Source: Hormiphora californensis (Eukaryota; Ctenophora; Tentaculata; Cydippida; Pleurobrachiidae). Taken from it: 64,000 nucleotides of DNA. The notes under the pieces were generated by a model. The model did not search any database and had not been told where the DNA came from. It saw nothing but the letters and a program-made list of their open reading frames with translations. A program made the position numbers and the translations under genes. Below, piece by piece: positions 56,801-64,000 of the stretch (the stretch's first letter is position 1; each line of letters starts with the position of its first letter). The DNA lies in assembly GCA_020137815.1 (NCBI GenBank), contig CM035361.1:3984553-4048552 (forward strand). Reading direction: 5' to 3'.

Positions 56801-59800
56801 CCCACTAATGTAATGATTCTACACATTTTAGTGCCCCCATTTGTCTCATAACTCCTTCCCAGAGCAAAGTTTCATGAATAATTAGCACACGCGGGACAGA
56901 TAATTAGCTAATTATGCAATTATCTCAATTAGGGGTCCGGATAGCGACCTAAATATGTGCTCTACCCCCACTAATGCGATGATTCTACACATTTTAGTGC
57001 CCTGATTTGTCTCTTAGCTCCTTTTCTAGCCCGAATTATGTATGTTTTAGGAGAATTTACCCTTAGGACGATAGTATCATATATGATACAAATCTCTAAT
57101 TTGGGTTCTTTTCCTGGTAAAAACCGTTCACGATTGTAGAACTTGTAGCTACATACCACATGAAAGCATAAATTTATGCCATAGCACCCACAAACTTGTA
57201 CAATTTAGATTTGTGACTAGAATTCCCTTACGGGCGATAGTATCATATATGATACGGCGCCTTAAATGTTAATAACTCATTCAATTTTCAATATTTTTTG
57301 ATGCGGCTTTTTGCATTCGGTCGGTTATGACGAGCACTTTTATTCCTTCAAAGGATTAGTTGTGCCCCCAAAAAACAAAAAAATGAGAAATGTTTTTAAA
57401 AAAAGGCCGAAATTAGCCTCCTTAGAAGGGCTATAAAATTTTTTTCTTGATTTTCTGAGCTGATCTGGACGTAGTTTTAGGTTCATAATCCCTAAAACTA
57501 GCTTGTGACAAAATATGGGCCACCTAGATAAAACATACGGACTTCCAGGCCGCCTAGAATAGACTGTAGCATATATGCTCTGTCGCCGTCAAAGGGTTAA
57601 AGCTCTGACTTATAATAGGTGTAGTGGTGAGCATGTCTTAGATCGTCTTCGGGTAGGTGGGGATGCTCCTTCGTTCAACAAAGACAATGCCTGGGAACTT
57701 CTCTGTGCTGCTTATTCCTTGATTCCAGACAACCCGAGGGTGAGATTTGATAGTGGTGTTAGTTCCGTATTGGACACGTCCCTGGTGGGGAGTGTAGCGG
57801 ATGTACTGAAGGAAAGCTTTGAGAGTCTGAAGATGGAGTTACTTGCGGTGGTTGAGCAGAAGGTAGAAGACAAGGTGAGTGAGCTGCGTGGAAGAAAGGA
57901 AGAGGTTGTAGAAGATGAAGGTCCGGTTGCGCCTGTGAGGAGGTATGTTGATATAAGGTTGGATAACTCTGATGCTGAAGGTACGGCCCCGGTCTGTCCA
58001 AAGACGCAGTGGACGGAAGTTGTAAAACCCCAAGTGGAAAAAGCTTTGAAGGGAGTTCCTGTGATGAATGCGGTAGTGAACAAAGGTAGTGTGCGGCTGT
58101 CATTCCAGAATGAGGACCAACTTCAGGAAGCCAATAATGTTTTACCACCAGCACTTGGTCAGGAGGTTCAGATGGTCACAGAGACGAAATCGCTTCTTGA
58201 CCCAAGAATTTCAATTGGCGATCTTGGGCAGGACTTGCTTGACAAGGATACGTTAATCTCGGAGATAACTAGTGGAAAGAATGAGGAAATTAAGAAGCTG
58301 GTGGATCAGGGTGGAAAAGTGAAAGTGGTTCATATGAATCCCACTAGAAGGTTTGCAGTTCTCCAGGTAACTCCAGAAATAAGGAATGTAATCGCCCAGA
58401 AAGGGGACAAGGTATTCCTGAAGCTGAGACAATATTGGATCAGAGACAGGTATCATGTGGTACAGTGTTTTCACTGTCAGGAGTTTGGACATGCCAACGA
58501 TAAAGAATCTGAATGGAGATAGAGATCTTCTGGCCAATTATCGCCCAGTCTCAAACATTGCATTTGTTTCCAAGGTCTTGGAAAAGGTGGTATTAATTCA
58601 AATGAATGACTACCTACAGAAAAATGATTTACTGAATGCCAATCAGTCGGGCTACCGAACTGGTCATAGCTGCGAAACTCTTCTGGCTGGAATGTTTGAT
58701 GACTTGCTGAGAGAACTTGATTCTGGAAAAGTGGCGGCACTCATGCTCTTGGACATGAGCGCAGCTTTTGATACCGTTGATCACGAGAAGCTGATGGAGG
58801 TGCTGGAGGTGAGGTTTGGTGTGAAGGGAAGTGCTCTTGGATGGTTTAAGAGTTATCTGAGTTCCAGGAGTTACAGAGTAAATGTCAATGGTGAACTCTC
58901 GGAGGTCATCGCTCTCATTTGTGGAGTACCACAGGGATCTTTGTTGGGTCCTGTACTGTTCCTGTTGTACATTGAGGAGCTACAGGATATTGCTAGACCA
59001 TATGGTCTGATGATAAAGCTGTATGCAGATGATTCCCAGTTATATGTTGGACTTGTCCCAACGGATAGTGAAGGGTGGAAAGGTACGAAGAATAGTATTG
59101 AGGAGTGCCTCACTTCTATTAAGAACTGGATGGTGCAACATTGGCTCAAATGTAATGAGAGTAAGACTGAGTTTGTTCTTCTTGGAAAATCAAGCTCTCT
59201 TGAGAAGATGGTATTCGATCCGGAAATCAGATTTGGGGATGCAGTGCTGCAGCCGATGGAATGCAAAGGAAGCACAGGGAAGACTCTAGGAATACTTTTG
59301 GATGAGCATCTTACCCTGGAGAGGCAGGTGAACAATGTTAAGAGACAATGTGGACTGCAACTCAAGAACCTATGGCAACTCAATAAGTGTTTGGATAATG
59401 GCACACGGATTCTTCTTGTGAAGCAATTAGTCATATCAAAGATAGACTACTGTAATATCCTGTACTTTGGACTTCCTAAACGGATTCTGAACAACCTTCA
59501 AAAGGTTCTGAACTCCTGCGTACGGTTCATCTATAACTTGCGAGGACATCAGGATAGCTATGATGAGTATTTCAAGGAGGCTCATATCCTCCCAATACAG
59601 CAGAGACTGACCTTCAAGGCCTGCCTGTTAGCGTACAAAATTGTACGTGGAACTGCTCCGGAGTATTTACAAGAACTGGTCCCTAGAGATGAGGATATTC
59701 TGGATATGAGACCAACGAGAGCGAATTCAGTGATTGACTTCTATAAACTGAAATATCCTAAACTCTCGAGCGTTAATGCAAACTCTAAACTGAGGAGGAG

Positions 59801-62800
59801 GAGGGTTTCGGTGTTTCTACCGACAGTTTGGAACTCCTTGCCTTTGGACCTGAGATCTGTACACCCCATTGAGTTGTTCAAATCTAAGTTGAAGACCAGA
59901 CTTTTTCTTGAAGCGTTCCCAGCAACTACTCCTGAGGACTCCCGGTGTGGCGTCTGAGTTGTTCACCGGACTCCCCATCTGTCAGTAGGCGGTCTTGGGC
60001 GTGCTCACCATTTTCACTTAGGGCTTTTTTATCAGTATTGTTGAGCTGCTGATAAGTGTGGGTTGTTGGCTTTGTCCCCTTTATTTAATAAAGTCTGTAA
60101 TTTTTTCATCTTATCAGTTTTTTGAAAGTTATGTGACCAGTTATATTTTTAGTATATCTTCAATTAGGAGTGAGTTTTTTCCAAAGTGTGTAAGAATATA
60201 AGGATCTTTTTTGCGTTAGGTATACCGCTCTGAAGCTCGTCAGTGTCAGATACAGTTTGACTTGTCTGGCCCTGTCGTGTCTGTGGCGGTATACAAAACT
60301 TGATATTATTATATCTCCTTCGTTCCTATATCTATCACCCCCACCCCAACATGTGAACCCTGTCAGGCAATGCCTCGACACATATAATTGCTCCAATCAG
60401 GTGGAGACTTTCTATCACAAAGAGAAGAAGACATTCCGTGTGACCATTGAAGATACACTGATAACCCTGGAGGATTTTAGGAAGGATGTAAGTTAAAAAA
60501 TGGAAATAAGTTGTTTCAAAAAGTGTGTGTTCAATAAACAACCGATATATGAATTTGACGTTTGTTTTGCCCTAATAAATTCTCATCAATACCCACATTC
60601 CTCTCTATATCTCTATCTCTACAAATGCTTCTCTCTCCCCAGAAAGAGGAACTTCATCATGAACTGGCGAGGATGGGAGAATGTCTGAAAGATGCAAACG
60701 CAAAAAACAAAACGCAAAAAATTGAAATTGAAGAACACGAAAAACTGTTTACAAACAACCAGGTTTGAATAACATGTACAAAATTTTCTTGTTCAATTTC
60801 AGTTTTAGCTAATCCGGCAAATTACTTCAAACTATGTATTAGCTAAGGGGACAAATCGTCAATTTCTTTTCAGGAAAAGTTGAAGTTGGAACTTGAAACA
60901 AGACAATCAGAGAACGGGATGCTGCAAAGCCGCGTTGACACCGTTGAAGAAAACTGTCATTTCCTTGAAGGACAGGTATACTTGATCTGGTGTTCACTGA
61001 ATTGGAACATCACGTGATCTGGTGTTTCCCCATATTTGGGCATCACCTAATTTGGACATCTATAGTACCCCATATCATTTTATTCCCAATATATTTTAGG
61101 TACTCCATATCATTTTATTCCCAATATATTTTAGGTACAAGCCTTGGAGAGGGAGAACGGGGAAAAGAATCAGATTATAACTGCTGCCGAGCAACATGCA
61201 CTAGATCTTGATAGGCAGCTCGGTAAGGAACCATTCTTTTTCTGCGAGTGTCTGGTGCCATTGCGATTTGGTCGAACCATGATGCAGCTATCAATTTATA
61301 AAAGATGATGATCTCGTCTCCAAATACTAATTAATCTTCAATTTTAGATCCAAAAAGCCTTTAGAAAAACAATTATATTTCCGTTTTATATAATTCTGTT
61401 ATTGATAAGGAGGTTAGAAACTAGTGTGCAATTTCCCAATCACTTATAGGTGAGCTAAGACGGGAGAACGCCTCTCTTCAGACTGCGGAACACCAGGTAG
61501 AAGTACTAAAAAATCAAGTTGAGGAACTCAAGTCCCAGATGGAAGGGCTGAAAAATGAACGGGATTCTGCGAATTCAAACGTACGATATTATATCTTTAT
61601 TCTAGGTTGAATCCACTTAATGACACAATAATACGCTATACATATACATACATATTATCCAATCAACGTATTTAAGGCCAGAGGGGGGGGGTCCGAGGGT
61701 CAAAAAATGCACTTTTCTGAGGTTTACATATGTGATGTAACTCGGAGGTAGGAAAGTTTTGGATAGGGTAGCTGCGCCCTGTTTTTTGAGGTTAACTTTT
61801 CGCCTAAAATGAATGTTAACCTCAAAAAAGCGTGTATTTATGTCACCTACACAGATGAAAATGGTACCAATCGATAGATCTTATCAAGGAGACCAAGTAT
61901 TCAAAGTTTCAGAGGTCTAAGCCATATAGTTGTTCAGATATTTGAGGTTAACATATCTCCCAAAAAACAACCTTTTGTTGAATATTTTGTTGACATCCTG
62001 CCTCACTTCCTGAAGTAACGGCTAGGAACTGTGGGTTGCCGTTTGGCACACTTGTTCTATAGACAATGCTCTTCAAATTTGGTGTAGCGATTTTTGATTA
62101 AGGCCCCCGTTCCTGAATTATTGGGGTTAACATTAGATTAACGAAATGTTAACCCCAATAATTCAGGAACGGGGGCCTTAATCAAAAATCGCTACATCAA
62201 ATTTGAAGAGCATTGTCTATAGAACAAGTGTGCCAAACGGCAACCCACAGTTCCTAGCCGTTACTTCAGGAAGTGAGGCAGGATGTCAAAAAAATAGACG
62301 AATTACAGGCAATTACGCGTTCAGACCCCTGTGTAATAAGATGTGAACCTCAAATTTCTGTGGCCTGTATCTCATGAACAGGTGCTCGGATTTTGATCCG
62401 GTTTGTTTCATTAGATTCGGCTTTCCGGGTTCTTTCACATATGAAATTTTCTAAAAAGGCCATTTTGACCCCCTGACCCCCCCTCCTCTGGCCTTAACTA
62501 TAGGCTATCTATTTGAAACATCTGTAACCTTCAGGTGGAGAAAGTTGAAGAGCAGAACGGTCAACTTCACCACCGGCTATCGGAACTCGTTAAATCCCAC
62601 ACTAAAAGTGAGGAATCCCTTCAGGACAGGGACAGGCAAAATTCACAGTTGAAAAGTGAATTAGATGCGATGAGATCATCCTCGAGGGACTTACAGGAAA
62701 AGGTGAAGATATGATTATAAACTTTTTATTAAAACCTTTGTTGAATCGGAACGGGCTGTAAAGATGGCCATTTGTTAAATTATCAAAGGTTGACAATAAG

Positions 62801-63862
62801 ACAAGGAAAATAAGACAGGGATTTAAAAAGAATAAATTTGAACCAATATTTTCTCACGCAGGCCACGGATGCAGAATCGAAAGCAGCTCAGCTTGATGCC
62901 AAGTACGCCCAGGAAAATGAAAAACTTAAATCTGCTTTGACGGAGGCTAAAGCGGAAATCGCGTTTATAGAAGAGGCATTTTTCAAAGGTGAGAATTTTA
63001 ATAGTTGAACTGAGAGTGACTGTGTATAAATAAGGTTCAAATATTTCTCATATTTGAACCTTATTTTACAAAGTCATATATTATGAGGTTCAAATATGAG
63101 GTTCAAATATGACGTAAGGAGATTTTCTGGGACAGTTTTTCAAGACGAACATATAGTCCAGGTTTATCACAAATGTCTTCCAATTTTCTTCCGTTTTCAC
63201 ATATGATCCCCCCCCCCTCCAGGCTGGATAGATTCCCCCGGTCCCGATCAACAAGAGTCCCCTGCGGTAAAGTTTCAACAAGATGCGACATTAGGATCAG
63301 TATCACAGTTTCCTAAAGCTGAGAAAATAATCCAGTCTATCAAGCTTGACAGGTATACTCATTGCTCCCTTTATAGCTTCACACGATACGGATAATAATC
63401 GACAACGTTTCTAAATAATTATTTCTTGACCTCCCGTATTGTTTGAAAAATCAAGCAATAATTTCCTTACAAAATTGTTAGTAACCATGGTTACCATTTC
63501 CAGGCAAAAGCTGAAAGCTAAGCTGGTGCGAAGTATGCAAGATACAAAAACGATACAGTCCCAGCTGCAGGAGAAAGAGGATACATTCCACAGTGAAAAC
63601 TCTGGTAGGTTCTCGCTATTGGCAGCTGACAGAGCAGTTGCCTGAGTATAACAGAGCATTGGCAGCTGACAGTGTTGGTCTGAAAGATCTTTGGTATGAC
63701 AGTTCCATCGTTTTGTCAGTGTCAAATAGCCTAGTCGATTGAGAAACAATCACACTAATTTCAGCGCTCGCCAAACGACTGCGGGAGGCCCTCGACAGGC
63801 TCGAGGAATCGGAGGTGAAGGGTCATGTTCTGGAGAGGACTGCAAAGAACCTTTCTGTTCAG
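42746..63862 (+). CDS. Gene D: multi-exon coiled-coil protein (19 exons, 3' end beyond window)
   Basis: Exons: 42746-42850, 43459-43570, 52680-52815, 53162-53256, 53430-53545, 54179-54509, 54676-54796, 54950-55022, 60220-60288, 60401-60487, 60643-60762, 60874-60975, 61135-61222, 61450-61580, 62535-62702, 62862-62988, 63223-63352, 63504-63604, 63765-63862 and onward. All 18 joins keep frame, giving 770 codons so far. The N-terminal part is basic (MVLENKENRR..), with a CGRCGK / KCKSRCKH cysteine cluster. There is an EEEEEEEEED acidic run in exon 5 and RSATKDRSATKD repeats in exon 6. From exon 7 it is heptad-rich coiled coil (ELKSQMEGLKNERDS and similar). Exons 9-10 (VSVA.ETFYHKEKKTF..ITLEDFRKD) faintly resemble the start of a DIX/ubiquitin-like fold. 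Probably cytoskeletal or centrosomal; not identified. A 5' leader exon is likely because CTTAG precedes the first coding exon. Confidence 0.8.
42908..42983. repeat. Double hairpin
   Basis: Two adjacent palindromes (CCGGGTGAATGCCGAAGGCA.. and ATGCCTTTTTACTTTGTAAA..) enclosed by CCCTGC and GCAGGG; in intron 1 of gene D. Confidence 0.75.
43951..45085. mobile_element. Foldback element with purine-rich loop (1135 bp)
   Basis: Ends TACCCTAGTAAACACGCGC and mirror, flanked by TA. About 195-bp arms carry GGCGCCGTTAACGGCG repeatedly; the loop is about 650 bp of GA-rich then CT-rich DNA. The Arg/Glu- and Ser/Leu-rich frames across the loop are composition artefacts. In intron 2 of gene D, next to the 3' side of gene B. 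Confidence 0.82.
45278..46888 (-). pseudogene. Gene B: paralogue of gene A with two domain-CCP repeats, frameshifted
   Basis: Minus-strand exons: 46888-46831 (signal peptide MIRRLLFTAALCGTAVLTA), 46678-46300 (unnamed domain, repeat 1), 46185-46003 (CCP), 45907-45525 (unnamed domain, repeat 2), 45460-45278 (CCP). Splice sites are canonical and phase 1 throughout. The domain repeats are 379 and 383 nt against 426 nt in gene A. Repeat 1 lacks 47 nt around the PVQPP segment and stops after VKYKLKY; repeat 2 lacks 43 nt before the YRA end, which shifts the exit frame. Two frame-breaking deletions argue for a pseudogene, though assembly error or different splicing is possible. Lies antisense inside intron 2 of gene D. 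No tail exon seen; the 1135-bp foldback starts 190 bp beyond. Confidence 0.7.
47040..47912. repeat. Hairpin cluster
   Basis: Three inverted segments: about 47371-47500 (GTCGTGCCTGA.. and mirror, with CAGTGACGGC stems), about 47605-47795 (GTTCTGAAGGTGAATAGAG and mirror, centre CTCTAAGCTCAGAGG) and a GAACG.. stem near 47795-47820. The GTGCCTGAACCTCAGG text of the first recurs at 53055-53085. Confidence 0.65.
48657..49706. mobile_element. GGCGCC/CCACGTGG foldback nested in the decamer element (1050 bp)
   Basis: Ends GGTAGAAGGGCCACGGCCC and mirror, with ATATTAAT on both sides (8 bp). Arms of about 380 bp repeat ACGTGGCGCCAAT themes; the loop 49050-49320 repeats GACTCTAGTGGCCTCTAG-like words. Related GGCGCC text at 5855-6075. 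Confidence 0.83.
49930..50811. mobile_element. piggyBac-type MITE, copy 2, reversed (882 bp)
   Basis: Reverse complement of 41656-42528 with few differences. TTAA at 49926-49929 and 50812-50815. The joined flanks GTTAACGTTTAAGTTGATAA occur uninterrupted elsewhere in the decamer array (about 50961), giving the empty site. Confidence 0.9.
52194..52679. other. Intron 2 remainder of gene D
   Basis: No element recognised except a CTCCCTATTCACCTTTAGAA phrase at about 52419 that echoes the hairpin at 47605-47795. Confidence 0.4.
53546..54035. repeat. Minisatellite that multiplies the exon 5 splice donor
   Basis: About 16-17 copies of a 28-31-bp unit (TTCTCCAGGTTCGTACCTTC then TTCTAATTA) start right at the exon 5 end. 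Each copy repeats the CTCCAG/GTTCGTAC donor context, and each TTCTCCAG could also act as an acceptor. Confidence 0.88.
54066..54118. mobile_element. Solo right end of a piggyBac-type element
   Basis: ATGGACCTCAAAGGG followed by TTAA (54119-54122), in intron 5 of gene D; the matching left end was not found. Confidence 0.6.
55271..58522 (+). pseudogene. LINE ORF1, split by a TTAA insertion and 3'-deleted
   Basis: Starts MNSMTMRINDVEITSKDEFD at 55271 and continues after the insertion at 57601 in the same frame (ALTYNRCSGEHVLDRL). Middle part is a coiled coil (about VLKESFESLKMELLAVVEQK). C-terminal part has KVKVVHMNPTRRFAVLQV and a CCHC zinc knuckle cut after CFHCQEFGHAN, where the deletion joins ORF2 out of frame. 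Such ORF1 proteins bind LINE RNA in the cytoplasm. Confidence 0.8.
55342..57596. mobile_element. piggyBac-type foldback element, copy 3 (2255 bp, intact ends)
   Basis: TTAA at 55338-55341 and 57597-57600. Ends CCCTTTGACGGCGAGAAGG and CTCTGTCGCCGTCAAAGGG. Inner arms meet near 56360; GTATCATATATGATAC palindromes at 55638, 57074 and 57240 and a near copy at 55471. Inserted in LINE ORF1; taking out the element and one TTAA leaves the LINE frame open. Confidence 0.9.
58500..59957 (+). pseudogene. LINE ORF2 reverse transcriptase and C-terminus, endonuclease deleted
   Basis: An uninterrupted frame of nearly 500 codons: NYRPVSNIAFVSKVLEK, palm motif A (LLDMSAAFDTVDHEKL), motif B (GVPQGSLLGPVLFLLYI), motif C (LYADDSQLYVG), ending VWNSLPLDLRSVHPIELFKS, typical for CR1/L2-type elements. 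All catalytic Asp residues are present, so the deletion of the upstream endonuclease is what disables it. The frame itself shows no decay, so insertion was recent. Confidence 0.88.
61065..61134 (+). repeat. 35-bp tandem duplication carrying the exon 13 acceptor
   Basis: GTACCCCATATCATTTTATT.. TTTTAG is repeated once (61065-61099, 61100-61134), so two equal acceptors precede exon 13. Use of the first would add 35 nt and shift frame. Confidence 0.85.
61676..62493. mobile_element. TTAA-flanked foldback element (818 bp)
   Basis: TTAA at 61672-61675 and 62494-62497; ends GGCCAGAGGGGGGGGG and CCCCTCCTCTGGCC. A near-perfect palindrome runs 61990-62288 around a centre near 62140. In intron 14 of gene D. 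Confidence 0.82.
63027..63066. repeat. Small hairpin in intron 16 of gene D
   Basis: AATAAGGTTCAAATATTTCT and mirror; the GAGGTTCAAATAT phrase is repeated twice more to 63110. Confidence 0.7.
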
Positions 63863-64000
63863 GTAAAAACATTGGGAGCCCCCCTTTTCTGCCTCTTCCA
63901 ACTATACAACTACAGAGAAAACTAGTTCTAGACTGTTCTAACTGTTACCTTATAGGGTTATCACCCTATATATAAATCACCCTATAAATAAATGCTAGGC

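Larger units (their letters stand above)
55190..60100 (+). mobile_element. CR1/L2-like LINE in intron 8 of gene D, internally deleted
   Basis: ORF1 begins at 55271, is split by foldback copy 3, and ends in the middle of a zinc knuckle at about 58500. There it joins an ORF2 that starts inside the reverse transcriptase. The endonuclease and the region between are missing. A TTTAATAAAGTCTG signal lies at 60083-60096. The outer ends and target duplication could not be fixed. Confidence 0.8.

Noticed and set aside
57712-58154. Antisense frames across LINE ORF1
   Set aside because: Shadows of the plus-strand ORF1; no motif.

Overview
This is eukaryotic genomic DNA. Genes are split into short exons joined by GT-AG introns, splice phases are consistent within genes, and there is a 5S rRNA gene with a Pol III T-run. 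Non-coding space is full of DNA transposons and foldback elements. Paralogous secreted or receptor-like genes combining a signal peptide, an unnamed ~140-residue domain and sushi/CCP modules, together with TTAGGG-like tracts, suggest a marine invertebrate, most likely a sponge. That assignment is inference, not proof.

Layout. 1-2.5 kb: piggyBac-type foldback (copy 1, left tip outside the window). 2.5-8.2 kb: minus-strand CCP gene A with a TATA box, whose duplicated CCP exon is split by a palindromic MITE. 8.5-14.4 kb: a stretch of damaged sequence quality (homopolymer runs, degraded repeat copies). 13.7-15.9 kb: foldback copy 2. 16.2-22.1 kb: a long palindrome into which a 4.5-kb piggyBac element with transposase remnants has jumped, itself holding a TA-flanked element. 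22-28.9 kb: MITEs, TTAA foldbacks and a 5'-truncated I-like LINE with a 17-bp target duplication. 28.9-32.1 kb: a complete 8-exon nucleoside hydrolase gene (316 aa), with MITEs in several introns and a hAT-type MITE inserted at the stop codon. 32.2-35.9 kb: MITEs and an inverted telomere-like palindrome. 35.9-39.7 kb: gene C, a secreted or membrane LamG/pentraxin-like protein, with a 5S rRNA gene antisense before its probable last exon. 41.7-42.5 kb: an 873-bp piggyBac MITE. 42.7 kb to the end: gene D, a 19-exon (so far 770 codons) coiled-coil protein running off the window. Its second intron (9.1 kb) holds minus-strand CCP gene B (frameshifted), a 1.1-kb foldback and a 4.3-kb giant inverted element built of an AGCGCTAATT decamer, with two further transposons nested in it. 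Another intron holds a CR1/L2-like LINE whose ORF1 is split by foldback copy 3.

How it fits together. Nucleoside hydrolase is a purine/pyrimidine salvage enzyme. Genes A, B and C look like cell-surface or secreted recognition proteins. Gene D looks structural. Most of the remaining sequence records layered transposition. In several places the uninterrupted target site is also present in the window, so target-site duplications (TTAA, TA, 8-bp, 3-bp) can be read directly.
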